Assembly: GCA_002711845.1 (NCBI GenBank)
Contig: PASF01000006.1
Location: 299,526-363,525, forward strand
Length of the DNA: 64,000 nt
Direction: 5' to 3'
From: Gammaproteobacteria bacterium
GTDB lineage: Bacteria > Pseudomonadota > Gammaproteobacteria > Pseudomonadales > Pseudohongiellaceae
A model generated the notes under the pieces. The model was not told the origin of the DNA. It ran no database searches and saw only the letters and a list, made by a program, of their open reading frames with translations. Positions within the stretch are counted from its first letter, which is position 1. Every line of letters begins with the position of its first letter. The position numbers and the translations under genes were made by a program. Below, piece after piece: positions 19,858 through 29,128 of the stretch.

Positions 19858-21522
19858 CTACATGTTCGGGTAGTTGGGACCACCACTGCCTTCCGGCACC
19901 ACCCACTCAATATTCTGAGCCGGGTCCTTGATATCACAGGTTTTGCAATGCACACAGTTCTGCGCGTTGATCTGGAATCGCTTGCCACCCTCACCATCAT
20001 CCAGCACCTCGTATACGCCGGCCGGACAGTATCGCTGCGCGGGCTCGTCATAAACCGGCAGGTTGTGCTGAATCGGGATATCCGGATCTACCAGCTTCAA
20101 GTGACAGGGCTGATCCTCCGCGTGATTGGTGTTGGACAGAAACACGGACGACAGCTTGTCGAACGTGATAACGCCATCAGGTTTCGGGTACTCGATTTTC
20201 GGGCAGTCCGCCGCCGGCTTCAGCTGTGCGTAATCATGCGACTTGTCATTAAAGGTCAGCGGGAAGCGGCCGGCAAATATATTGTGCTCGATAAAACTCA
20301 GGCTGCTGCCGATCCAGAAACCGAACTTGTGGAAGCCGGCACTGAAATTGCGGGTTTTATGCAGCTCTTCGTAAAGCGCAGAGGACTTAACGCGCTCGCC
20401 GTATTCAGTCAGATCATTACCGGGTTTAACGGCTTCGTGCTGCAGGGACTCAAACAGCGACTCGGCGGCCAGCATGCCCGAACGCATGGCGGTATGGCTG
20501 CCCTTGATCTTTGCAGCATTCAGGGTGCCGGCATCACAACCGATCAGCAAACCACCCGGGAAGCTCATTTTGGGCAATGAATTCAGGCCGCCCTTGTTCA
20601 GCGCGCGCGCGCCATAACTCAGGCGCTTGCCGCCTTCAAGGTACTGACGAATGACAGGATGCTGCTTGAATTTCTGGAATTCATCGAACGGACTGATGTG
20701 TGGGTTTTTGTATCCAAGGTCAACAATCAGACCCAGGTAAACCTGATTATTCTCGGCATGGTACAGAAAGCCGCCGCTCGATCCGGCATAGCTGGCACCA
20801 ATCATCGGGTAACCCGCGGTATGCACCACCAGGCCTTCCTTGTGCAGCTCCGACGGAATCTCCCAGACTTCTTTCAGGCCGATGCCGTAATGCTGCGGAT
20901 CACTGTCCTTGTCAAGCTCATAGCGGGCAATCAATTCTTTGCCCAGGTGTCCGCGGCAACCTTCCGCCAGAATCGTATACTTGGCGTGGAACTCAAAGCC
21001 AGGCTCGTAGGCGTCCTTCTTCTCGCCATTGGCATCAACCCCCATATCTCCGGTTGCCACCCCTTTCACCGTGCCATCTTCATGGTACAGGATCTCCGCG
21101 GCAGCAAAGCCCGGGAACACTTCGGCGCCCAGCTCCATGGCCTGTTCGGCCAGCCAGCGACACAGGTTACCCAGCGAAACAATGTAATTGCCATGATTAC
21201 GCATGGGCTTGGGCACCAGCATATCGGGGAAACGCACAGACTTTTCGTCGCCGGGCAGGTAATACACATCATCACCGGTCACGGCCGTGTGCAAGGGCGC
21301 ACCCTTCTCTTTCCAGTCGGGAAACAATTCATTCAGTGCCGACGGCTCAAACACCGCACCTGACAGAATATGTGCCCCAACCTCCGAGCCCTTTTCCAGC
21401 ACGCAGACGGAAATCTCTTTTTCTGCCTCCTGCGCCAGTTGTAATAAGCGACAGGCAGTCGCCAGGCCTGCTGGTCCGGCCCCAACGATGACGACATCGA
21501 CTTCCATTGACTCGCGTTGCAT
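19858..21522 (-). CDS. Electron transfer flavoprotein-ubiquinone oxidoreductase
   Basis: Passes electrons from acyl-CoA dehydrogenases via ETF to ubiquinone at the inner membrane. The 554-residue protein has the FAD dinucleotide motif DVVIVGAGPAGLA at the N-terminus, GCDAGTLNAAKIKGSHTAM near residue 335, and a C-terminal 4Fe-4S region with cysteines in CPAGVYEV and CVHCKTCDIKDP, ending in GPNYPNM. GGGAG lies ahead of the first ATG. The etfAB genes are not in this window. Its presence ties in with the acyl-CoA dehydrogenase, CoA-transferase and synthetase genes nearby. Confidence 0.97.
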   Translation of the reverse strand: MQRESMEVDVVIVGAGPAGLATACRLLQLAQEAEKEISVCVLEKGSEVGAHILSGAVFEPSALNELFPDWKEKGAPLHTAVTGDDVYYLPGDEKSVRFPDMLVPKPMRNHGNYIVSLGNLCRWLAEQAMELGAEVFPGFAAAEILYHEDGTVKGVATGDMGVDANGEKKDAYEPGFEFHAKYTILAEGCRGHLGKELIARYELDKDSDPQHYGIGLKEVWEIPSELHKEGLVVHTAGYPMIGASYAGSSGGFLYHAENNQVYLGLIVDLGYKNPHISPFDEFQKFKQHPVIRQYLEGGKRLSYGARALNKGGLNSLPKMSFPGGLLIGCDAGTLNAAKIKGSHTAMRSGMLAAESLFESLQHEAVKPGNDLTEYGERVKSSALYEELHKTRNFSAGFHKFGFWIGSSLSFIEHNIFAGRFPLTFNDKSHDYAQLKPAADCPKIEYPKPDGVITFDKLSSVFLSNTNHAEDQPCHLKLVDPDIPIQHNLPVYDEPAQRYCPAGVYEVLDDGEGGKRFQINAQNCVHCKTCDIKDPAQNIEWVVPEGSGGPNYPNM

Positions 21523-21629
21523 AGTCTGGTTTCTCCCTCACGTGCGTGTGCGAAATGCTGTTTTGACAACCAAGCGCCACTGACGGACATCAACAGTGGT
21601 ATGCCCGCCGGGCGGGCTTCGTATTATCC

Positions 21630-22544
21630 TCAATTCGACTCCGAATCGCAAAGGCAGGCTGCCAGCGCTGAGCGCAGGTCTGGGTATTTGAAGTCGAACC
21701 CGAGCGCTTGCAGTCTCGCGGGTTTGACATTCTGGCCGTGCAGCAGCAACCGATCGCCCATCTCACCGAACATCAGCTGCACCAGTGGCGCCGGCAACGG
21801 CAGCACTGCAGGCCGGTTGACAGCGGCAGCCAGCTCGCGGGTAAACGTGGCGTTGTTCACGGCGTCAGGGGCCGTGACATTGAATACGCCAGACTCAGCG
21901 TCGCTGGCCAGCAGAAACCGCATGACCTTGATGACATCTGCGCGGTGCACCCAGGACAGCATCTGCTGGCCATCGCCCAGGCGCCCGCCCAGCGCCAGTC
22001 GAAACATCGGCAGCAGACGCCCCAGCATACCGCCGCCGGGCCCCAGTACCACACCAAAACGCATCAAGCAGACGCGAATATCCAGTGATTCGGCCTTGCG
22101 GGCTTCCTCTTCCCAGCGTTTGCACAGTTGATGACTGAATTCATCATGCACGGGCGAGGTTTCGGTGAGCGGCTCGGTGCCATGCGCGCCGTAGAAGCCG
22201 ACGGCCGACGCGCTCAGCAGCACCTGCGGCCGGTGGCGCAAACGCTGACACAGCTTGATCAGCGCCTTGGTGGTCTGCAGACGGCTGTTCAGCAACAGTC
22301 GTTTGCGCGCCGCGGTCCAGCGTTTATCGGCAATGCCGGCACCGGCCAGGTTGATGATGGCGTCAAATTGCCGCTCCTGGTCTACTTCATCGAGACTGCG
22401 CAACAGTTCCGGCCGGGTACCCAGGATCAGCCGCGCACGCGCGTAATCGCGCACCAGCACGGTGAGTTCGTGGCCCTCCGCCTGAAGTTCTTCGGCCAAA
22501 CGGGCGCCGATAAATCCGGTGCCACCAGTGATCAGTATTCGCAT
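21630..22544 (-). CDS. YfcH-like NAD(P)-dependent epimerase/SDR
   Basis: Extended short-chain dehydrogenase of the TIGR01777/YfcH group; physiological reaction unknown. The 304-residue protein starts MRILITGGTGFIGARLAEEL (Rossmann GxxGxxG), has NLAGAGIADKRW near residue 75, SASAVGFYG (catalytic Tyr) near 112 and a C-terminal DUF1731-type segment containing LGFDFKYPDL. The ATG at 22544 is preferred because AAGGA lies eight bases before it and the family starts there; the frame upstream is not family-like. Monocistronic, divergent from the TonB-dependent receptor. Confidence 0.9.
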   Translation of the reverse strand: MRILITGGTGFIGARLAEELQAEGHELTVLVRDYARARLILGTRPELLRSLDEVDQERQFDAIINLAGAGIADKRWTAARKRLLLNSRLQTTKALIKLCQRLRHRPQVLLSASAVGFYGAHGTEPLTETSPVHDEFSHQLCKRWEEEARKAESLDIRVCLMRFGVVLGPGGGMLGRLLPMFRLALGGRLGDGQQMLSWVHRADVIKVMRFLLASDAESGVFNVTAPDAVNNATFTRELAAAVNRPAVLPLPAPLVQLMFGEMGDRLLLHGQNVKPARLQALGFDFKYPDLRSALAACLCDSESN

Positions 22545-22710
22545 GCTTAACATCCTTTGCGTCAGTATTCGGCCACAATTATGGCAATTCGCCCCCAGTT
22601 CCTCACAAATTGTCACAACAGTGAGCGCCATTTTTTTGATAACATTACAGTTATTCTAAAAAGATCTGAACACCACCCTCAAATTGCCGGCATAAGGACG
22701 TAAACCCATA

Positions 22711-24876
22711 ATGACCCGTAGCAGCATTATCTCGCCCATTGTTCGTGCCTGTGCACGCTTTCGTGTCAGTACGTTGAGCATTCTGGTGATCAGCTTATCA
22801 AATACCGCCTCCCTGGCAAGTACCGAGGAAATAGCGGTAACCGGCGCTGACGATTCCACGGTGATATACCCGGCTTCGTTTTTTCAGCCCTACAATCCGG
22901 TCTCTGTCAACGACATGATCGATCGCATCCCGGGCGTCAGCATCAGCGGCGGTGGCGGTGGACGAGGCCTGGGCAGCGGCGGCGACCTGCTGATTAACGG
23001 TCAGCGCCTGGCCGGCAAGGACAATTCGCCCCGCGATCAATTGCGCCGCATTGCCGCCCGCGAAGTTGAACGTATCGAAATTATCCGCGGCACTTCCAGC
23101 GACCTGGCGGTGCGCGGATCCGGCCAGGTTGTCAATGTCGTGTTGCAGGATGCCGAAACCCGCGCCAGCACCTCGGTCGAGATCAGCACCGACCGCCACA
23201 CCGATGGCACACTGCAACCGGGCGCAACCATTTCACACAGCCGCCAGACCGGCAATCTCAATGCCACCGTCAGTCTGCAGGCAGACCCCCAGTACAACCA
23301 CAATCAGCGCCGCGAGATCAGCTACACGCCGGGCCTGACTCCGACCGAATTGATGACCGAGGACAATGTTCGCGACCGCATGGCCTATCAGGCCAGCACG
23401 CTGGTGGGTTACCGCACAGGCCCGCACCGTATGCAGTTAAACGCACTCTATGGAACCTCGGATCACCCGGTGGAGCTCGTGCGCCGGTATCGCAGCCCGC
23501 AGTTCCCGGATACGGTCGCCCGCACAGAACGGGAGCCCATCGACCATGTCAAAAACAACTGGGAGATTGGCGGCGACTACGAATTGGAGTTCGACGACGG
23601 CGGCAACCTGCTGTTCCTGTTCATCGTCAATGATGATACCGATGACAGCGTCCGCGAACGCTTCCTGAGCGATGCACAGACTGCCGAACCGGAACGCAAG
23701 GCGCTGTACATCGAGTCCAACAGCCGCACCCGCGAACGCATCGCCCAGACCACCTACAGCTGGTCTCTGACCGACGGTCAGGATCTGCAACTGGGTGCGG
23801 AACGGGCGCAAACCATTCTTGATTCCAGCCTGCTGATCGGCCGCGAGTCCGGAGACACGGCACCTTCGCCACGATACGGCAATCTGCGGCCGGCACTGAG
23901 TCTGTCCAACCCGGGCTCCAGCGTTGAGGAAATGCGCTACGAAGGGTTCGCCGTGCACAACTGGACGCTCAATGACCGCATGACGCTGGAAAGCAGTCTG
24001 GTCTACGAGACATCAGAAATCAGCCAGACCGGCACCGTCAGCCAGAGCCGGGACTTTCAGTTCTGGCGGCCATCCGTGGATTACCGATTTAACATCACCA
24101 ATTCGCTGCAACTGCGCGCCACCGTGGCCCGCCAGGTGCAGCAATTGAGTTTCTCCAATTTTACGGCGACAGCCAATACCAATGATACCGACAAGGACGC
24201 CGATGCCGGCAACCCGAACCTGGTACCCACCAAGGAAATCCGTTATGAACTGACCATGGAATACCGGCTACCCAATGACGCCGGCGTGGTCAGCTCACGC
24301 TTCTTCATGCGTGATCTGGAAGACCAGATCGGGCGCATCAATGCGTCCTCCGACCCTGCCCGCCTGGTTTCGGCCGCCGGCAATATCGGCGATGCCAAGC
24401 GCTGGGGAGTGTACCTGGACGGTAGCACCCGACTGGGCTCACTGGGATTGCCTGACGCCATTGTGTCATCAAGCCTCTACCTGTTCGATTCGGAGGTGGT
24501 CAATCCGATCCTGGGCACCAAAGAGCGCATCAACGGCCGCGGCCGCGCCGAGATCGGCTTTCGTCACGATATCATCGACTGGAACCTGAATTACGGCTTC
24601 GACTACGGCCACCCTCTGCACGGCGGTGAACGCAATATTGAGGTCAACACCATCGATTCGTATGAACAGGGCTCCAGCCTGACCATGTTTGTCTCGACGG
24701 TGCTGTTTGATGACGTGACTTTCAGACTGGAATCGAACAACACCCTGGATTCGGAATCCTGCCGCGAACGTATCCGCTACAACGGCCTGGCGGCTTCAGG
24801 TGACATCAGCGAGATTGAAAATTCCTGCTGGGGCAGCGGTCAGAAACTGGCACTCAAGGTGCGCAAGACGTTCTGA
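22711..24876 (+). CDS. TonB-dependent outer-membrane receptor
   Basis: Predicted 721-residue outer-membrane transporter powered by TonB-ExbBD. A signal peptide (about residues 1-37) is followed by a plug domain (VNDMIDRIPGVSI, then LINGQRLAGKDNSPRDQL, then REVERIEIIRGTSSDLAVRGSG) and a barrel rich in alternating strands ending in KVRKTF with the expected terminal Phe. A long glycine run (GGGGGRGLGSGG) in the plug near residues 80-92 is unusual. A clear TonB box before the plug is not obvious. Ligand unknown; no transporter partner gene is adjacent and no Fur box is evident. Confidence 0.88.
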   Translation: MTRSSIISPIVRACARFRVSTLSILVISLSNTASLASTEEIAVTGADDSTVIYPASFFQPYNPVSVNDMIDRIPGVSISGGGGGRGLGSGGDLLINGQRLAGKDNSPRDQLRRIAAREVERIEIIRGTSSDLAVRGSGQVVNVVLQDAETRASTSVEISTDRHTDGTLQPGATISHSRQTGNLNATVSLQADPQYNHNQRREISYTPGLTPTELMTEDNVRDRMAYQASTLVGYRTGPHRMQLNALYGTSDHPVELVRRYRSPQFPDTVARTEREPIDHVKNNWEIGGDYELEFDDGGNLLFLFIVNDDTDDSVRERFLSDAQTAEPERKALYIESNSRTRERIAQTTYSWSLTDGQDLQLGAERAQTILDSSLLIGRESGDTAPSPRYGNLRPALSLSNPGSSVEEMRYEGFAVHNWTLNDRMTLESSLVYETSEISQTGTVSQSRDFQFWRPSVDYRFNITNSLQLRATVARQVQQLSFSNFTATANTNDTDKDADAGNPNLVPTKEIRYELTMEYRLPNDAGVVSSRFFMRDLEDQIGRINASSDPARLVSAAGNIGDAKRWGVYLDGSTRLGSLGLPDAIVSSSLYLFDSEVVNPILGTKERINGRGRAEIGFRHDIIDWNLNYGFDYGHPLHGGERNIEVNTIDSYEQGSSLTMFVSTVLFDDVTFRLESNNTLDSESCRERIRYNGLAASGDISEIENSCWGSGQKLALKVRKTF

Positions 24877-24904
24877 CGCGCCACCGGCGTATGCATGGGA
24901 CGAC

Positions 24905-25621
24905 CTACTCTGGCTTGCTGAAAATCATCATGTGCTGCCAGGGCAGGAAGTCCAGTGTATCGTCCCAGTGCAGGTCGAACACGCTCATTTCCCGCACCAC
25001 CTGCTCCTCACTCATTTTGTGCAGTGGCCTGATAGGCACACTGTCATCTTCCGCCCGGTATTCGATAAGAATGACTCGCCCGCCCGGTTTGAGTGCGTCA
25101 TTGATGCCATCCATCATTTCAAAGGGATGGGAAAACTCGTGATACGCATCCACCAGTAACACCACATCAACGCTGTTCTCCGGCAGACCCGGATCATCAA
25201 TGCGGCCCAGCACCGGCTCGACGTTGTCGATGCCCAGCTCAGCCTTGCGTCGTTCCAGCAACGCCAGCATTTCCGGCTGGATATCGGTTGCCAGAACCTT
25301 GCCTTGCGGCACCAGCGGAGCCATGCGGAACGTGAAATACCCCGTACCGGCGCCAATATCAGCCACCACATGATCCGGCTGCAGCCCCATATTGGCGACG
25401 ACCTCGTCGGGCATCTCTTCGTGTGTCCGCTGTTCACGCTCCAGCCAGCCGGCCGCCTGGTGACCCATGACACCGGAGATCTCCCGGCCCATGTAAAACT
25501 TGCCAATGCCACCCTGGCTGCGGCCGGGGTCAAATTCATAACCTGGATTTTCTGCCGCCTGTGATGTCCCTGCACTGAGCGCAACGGTAACGATGATGGC
25601 AAGCAATTTCAGCGATTTCAT
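24905..25621 (-). CDS. Exported class I methyltransferase-like protein
   Basis: The 238-residue protein has a signal peptide (cut near QAA, residues 21-23) and a class I SAM-binding fold: motif I VVADIGAGTGYF at residues 85-96, VLATDIQPEM near 113, and VDVVLLVDAYHEF near 150. The C-terminal part contains GRVILIEYRAED. Function unknown; related proteins are annotated as methyltransferase-domain proteins. GAAGGTG precedes the ATG at 25621; the longer upstream frame is not family-like and overlaps the divergent CoA-transferase. Together with the gene at 7189 it gives two exported SAM-fold proteins in one window. Confidence 0.83.
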   Translation of the reverse strand: MKSLKLLAIIVTVALSAGTSQAAENPGYEFDPGRSQGGIGKFYMGREISGVMGHQAAGWLEREQRTHEEMPDEVVANMGLQPDHVVADIGAGTGYFTFRMAPLVPQGKVLATDIQPEMLALLERRKAELGIDNVEPVLGRIDDPGLPENSVDVVLLVDAYHEFSHPFEMMDGINDALKPGGRVILIEYRAEDDSVPIRPLHKMSEEQVVREMSVFDLHWDDTLDFLPWQHMMIFSKPE

Positions 25622-25765
25622 GATATTCACCTTCAAAACACGACGGATTCGTATGCGGAAGAGTAACAGAAGCGACGCCATGATGGTAAACCGGGTGTGC
25701 CGCGCCCGGACGTGGCAGCTATGATAGAATCCGGACATGTTAAATTCCGGGAGCAACAGACACTG

Positions 25766-26950
25766 ATGAGCAACGTTCTTGAGGGTATTCGGGTACTGGA
25801 TTTCGGCCGCTATATTGCCGGGCCGTTCTGCGCCAGCCTGCTGAGTGACATGGGTGCGGAAGTCATCCGCATAGAAAAGGTGCAAGGCAGTGAAGATCGC
25901 TTCCTGTCACCGGTCAGCGACACCGGTGACGGAGCCCTGTTCATGCAGATGGGCCGTAACAAGCTGGGCATGACCCTGAACCCGATGAAGCCGGAAGGCC
26001 GGGAGGTGGTGAAGAAACTGGTGGCCAGCGCCGATGTGGTGGTGGCCAACCTGCCGCCGGATACTCTGCATGCCATGGGCCTGGACTACGACAGTCTGAC
26101 GGCGATCAAGCCCGATATCATCCTGACCATGATTTCCGCCTTCGGCACGGGCGGCCCCTACAGTAATCGCGTTGGTTTTGATGGCCTGGGTCAGGCCATG
26201 TCGGGCGCCATGTATATGTCCGGCACCCCGGAGCAGCCAGTCAAGTCCTATGCGCCGTTTATCGACTTCGGCACGGCCAGCCTGAGTGCCGTGGGTACCA
26301 TGGCGGCGCTGTTGGAGCGCCAGAAAACCGGCAAAGGCCAGGTGGTGGAAGCCTCGCTGTTCAACACCGCGCTGACCATGATGAATGGCACCCTGATTGA
26401 GCAGGCCATGATTGAACGTAATCGCACCGCGACGCTGAACCGTTCACAAACATCCGGCCCGGCAGACACCTTCAAGACGCGTGACGGCTGGGTGCTGATC
26501 CAGTCGGTGGGCGGTCCGCTGTTTGAGCGCTGGGTAGACCTGATGGGCGAGCCAGCATGGCTCGATGACCCGCGTTTCAAGGACGACATTACCCGTGGCG
26601 ACAACGGTGAGTTGATCAGTGAACGGCTGGCAAGCTGGTGCGCAGAGCGCAGCTCCGCCGAGGTGTTGGCGGAGATGGAAGCGGCCCGCATCCCCGCAGG
26701 CCCGGTCATGTCCCCGCAACAGGTACTGGACGATCCGCATGTGGCAGCGCGCGGCATGTTCAGGCACCTGGAATATCCGGGCGCCGGCAAGCCGGCACCC
26801 GTGATGACGACGCCGTTCAGCCTGTCTGCGAACCCGACAGCCGTGAAGCATCGCGCGCCACTGCTGGGGGAACATACCGATCAGATCATGAAGGAGCTGG
26901 GCTATTCAGACGCCGACATTGAGCAGTTGCGCTCGATCCGGGTTATTTGA
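25766..26950 (+). CDS. CaiB/BaiF family (type III) CoA-transferase
   Basis: Moves CoA between organic acids. The 394-residue protein starts LEGIRVLDFGRYIAGPFC and has MGAEVIRIEKVQGSEDR, the long interlaced-fold pattern, and LERQKTGKGQVVEASLFNT near 190. Substrate is unknown. The ATG at 25766 follows GGGAGC and gives the family start; the longer frame is not supported. Its 3' end overlaps the convergent nitroreductase gene by 8 bp. A second family member lies at 40800-42002. Confidence 0.92.
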   Translation: MSNVLEGIRVLDFGRYIAGPFCASLLSDMGAEVIRIEKVQGSEDRFLSPVSDTGDGALFMQMGRNKLGMTLNPMKPEGREVVKKLVASADVVVANLPPDTLHAMGLDYDSLTAIKPDIILTMISAFGTGGPYSNRVGFDGLGQAMSGAMYMSGTPEQPVKSYAPFIDFGTASLSAVGTMAALLERQKTGKGQVVEASLFNTALTMMNGTLIEQAMIERNRTATLNRSQTSGPADTFKTRDGWVLIQSVGGPLFERWVDLMGEPAWLDDPRFKDDITRGDNGELISERLASWCAERSSAEVLAEMEAARIPAGPVMSPQQVLDDPHVAARGMFRHLEYPGAGKPAPVMTTPFSLSANPTAVKHRAPLLGEHTDQIMKELGYSDADIEQLRSIRVI

Positions 26951-27680
26951 AGTCAAAACCCTGCTCGGCCAGGAAGCCCCGCATATGCGGTCGTGCTTTC
27001 TCACTGAGCAGGGCTGCTACCTGTTCACTCCAGCACACGCCATGACCGCCACCGGTCCGGGTGCGGTAATATTCCCGGATGCGCTCGTCATACTCGTCAA
27101 TCACCGCGGCATCCTGACTGTCATCATAAACCTCGTCCTTGACAATGACCGACAACGGCAGGCGCGGCTTCACCTCCGGGTCCTGGTCCGGGTAACCCAG
27201 GCACAACCCAAACACCGGGTAGACACCCGGCGGCAGTTGCAGCAGATCAGACACCTGTCGCGGATTGTTGCGCAGACCACCGATATAGCAGATTCCCAGG
27301 CCCGCCGCTTCGGCGGCAACCACCGTATTCTGAGCCATCAGGGCCGCATCAACCGTGGCAATGATGAAGTGTTCTGTGTAGTCCCCGGAAAAGGGCTTGT
27401 CATATTTGATACAGCAATTACCCGCCCGACGCACATCGGCACAGAACACCAGAAATTCGGCAGCCTTTTCCACATAGGGCTGATTGCCGGCATAGGCCGC
27501 CAGTTGCGCCCTGCTCTCCGGCTTGCGCACGCGAATGACGGTGGCACCCTGCAGGAAACTTGATGTTGCCGCACTCTGTCCGGCGCTCAGGATCTCTGTC
27601 AGCAGGCCATCAGGCAAAGCCTGTTCCCTGAACTTGCGGATGCTGCGGTGTGACTTCAATAAATCAATGGTGTCATTCAT
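26943..27680 (-). CDS. NfsA-type oxygen-insensitive NADPH nitroreductase
   Basis: FMN-dependent reductase of nitro compounds and quinones. The 245-residue protein begins DLLKSHRSIRKF, the family's FMN-binding start, has AATSSFLQGATVIRV near 38, DAALMAQNTVVAAEAAGLGICYIGGLRNNP near 111, and VFGLCLGYPD near 160, all as in NfsA. Overlaps the convergent CoA-transferase 3' end by 8 bp. Physiological substrate unknown; no SoxS or MarA-like box was identified. Confidence 0.9.
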   Translation of the reverse strand: MNDTIDLLKSHRSIRKFREQALPDGLLTEILSAGQSAATSSFLQGATVIRVRKPESRAQLAAYAGNQPYVEKAAEFLVFCADVRRAGNCCIKYDKPFSGDYTEHFIIATVDAALMAQNTVVAAEAAGLGICYIGGLRNNPRQVSDLLQLPPGVYPVFGLCLGYPDQDPEVKPRLPLSVIVKDEVYDDSQDAAVIDEYDERIREYYRTRTGGGHGVCWSEQVAALLSEKARPHMRGFLAEQGFDFK

Positions 27681-27724
27681 AAAGGTCTCTGTCGCTTGAG
27701 GAGATGAAGGTCATGCCAGACGCC

Positions 27725-29074
27725 TTACAGGGCGTTGATGTTGGCCTGAAGATTGTCCAGGAAATGTGGTACAACCTCATTGGCGAGGCGGGTTTCGGCA
27801 TTGAACATCACGACCAGCGCAATGTCGTATGCAGGCACCAGGACGATTTCGGAGCGATAGCCGCGGACACCGCCGCCATGATGAACGACGCGCATGCCAT
27901 CGTAATCCAGAATTCGCCACCCTAATCCATACCAGGCCTGGGTCACCTTGGGCCAACGGTTGAAATAGTTGCCCCGTGGCGTCTCAACCACCGGCGTATG
28001 TTGCATATCGAGCAGGGCACGCGGCAGGACGTCAGGGTTGGCGCCTAGATTGGCCTGTGCCCAGCGCACCATGTCCAGAATCGTGGCATTGACGCCTGCT
28101 GCCGGCCCCGTGGTGTAGTAGGCGGTATTGACCGAGCTCAGGCGCCAGCCGCCACGGCCAAACTGGTGAGGGGCACTGGCGTTGGGGTTGTCACGGTACG
28201 CTTCGTACCCCATCGACGCCTGGTTCATGCCCAGTGGCCGGAATATGTTCTCCACCACAAAGTCATCGTAGCTGGTTCGCAAGCTGGCCTGCACCACATC
28301 TGCTATCAGTGAGAACACCACGTTCTGGTAGCCGTAACACTGCCCCGGCGGACATACCGTGGGAATTTCGTGGAATTTTTCCTGGATTTTTTCGTACGCC
28401 ACGCCCGCGTCAAGCATATTGGAAAACGCGTGCGGCATCAGCCCGGTGGTGTGACTGACGACGTGTCGCAAGGTCATCTGGCTGGTCGCGGTGTCGGTAC
28501 CAATGTTATAGGGCAGCGTTGCCGTGAGGGGCTCATCCCAGGTCGAGATATTACTGCTGACGAGTTGCGAGGCAACCGTACCGGCAAAGGTCTTCGATAC
28601 CGACGCGATCCGGAAAACGGTATTGCTATCAACCGCTGCGGTTTCCTGGACGTTGCGCACCCCGTAGGTTTGCAGGTCCAGAATATCCGAAGAAGAGACG
28701 ATGGCCAGCGCCACACCGGGTATGTTCAGGTCGGTGACTTCCTGTTGCAACCATGCTTTGTAATCACTGAAGTCTGCGATATCTGCCGGCACAATGGGCG
28801 CCGGCAACTGGCCCGGCAGCTGATGAAATGCCGGCTGGGTACCCTGTTCAAGTAGCGAGCTGGAAAACGGTGCGTCGGCGAGCAACTGCACCGGCAGCAT
28901 GGCCAGCAACAGAGGCACCAGGCACGGCAGGCCAAACGCAACTGATAATAGACGGGGTTTTGCAGTGACTGGCAAAATACGGTATTCCGTGGGCGCTGGG
29001 ATTTGCCACAGAAAATACCATGTCAGCGGGAATTTGCAAGCATCGTGCCTGCGGATGAGACTGATGGCGATCAA
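27725..29074 (-). CDS. Exported class C beta-lactamase-family serine hydrolase
   Basis: Penicillin-binding-protein fold hydrolase, probably periplasmic. The SxxK motif is SVSK (Ser158-Lys161), the YxN motif is YQN (Tyr249-Asn251) and the third motif is HHGGG near residue 405. Family members include esterases, D-amino peptidases and AmpC-like enzymes, so activity on beta-lactams should not be assumed. The signal-like hydrophobic stretch is at residues 42-66, unusually far in; the real start may be a TTG at 28975, which would place the signal peptide at the N-terminus. Upstream runs the minus-strand protease gene, separated by a terminator. Confidence 0.87.
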   Translation of the reverse strand: MIAISLIRRHDACKFPLTWYFLWQIPAPTEYRILPVTAKPRLLSVAFGLPCLVPLLLAMLPVQLLADAPFSSSLLEQGTQPAFHQLPGQLPAPIVPADIADFSDYKAWLQQEVTDLNIPGVALAIVSSSDILDLQTYGVRNVQETAAVDSNTVFRIASVSKTFAGTVASQLVSSNISTWDEPLTATLPYNIGTDTATSQMTLRHVVSHTTGLMPHAFSNMLDAGVAYEKIQEKFHEIPTVCPPGQCYGYQNVVFSLIADVVQASLRTSYDDFVVENIFRPLGMNQASMGYEAYRDNPNASAPHQFGRGGWRLSSVNTAYYTTGPAAGVNATILDMVRWAQANLGANPDVLPRALLDMQHTPVVETPRGNYFNRWPKVTQAWYGLGWRILDYDGMRVVHHGGGVRGYRSEIVLVPAYDIALVVMFNAETRLANEVVPHFLDNLQANINAL

Positions 29075-29084
29075 AACAGACTGT

Positions 29085-29118
29085 AAAAAAAACCGGCCTG
29101 CCGGGGCGGCAGACCGGT
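29085..29118 (-). terminator. Rho-independent terminator of the DegP/MucD gene
   Basis: On the minus strand a stem ACCGGTCTGCC/GGCAGGCCGGT with a short loop, then a run of eight T, 10 nt after the stop of the protease gene. Confidence 0.9.
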
Positions 29119-29128
29119 CGCTGAGTAA

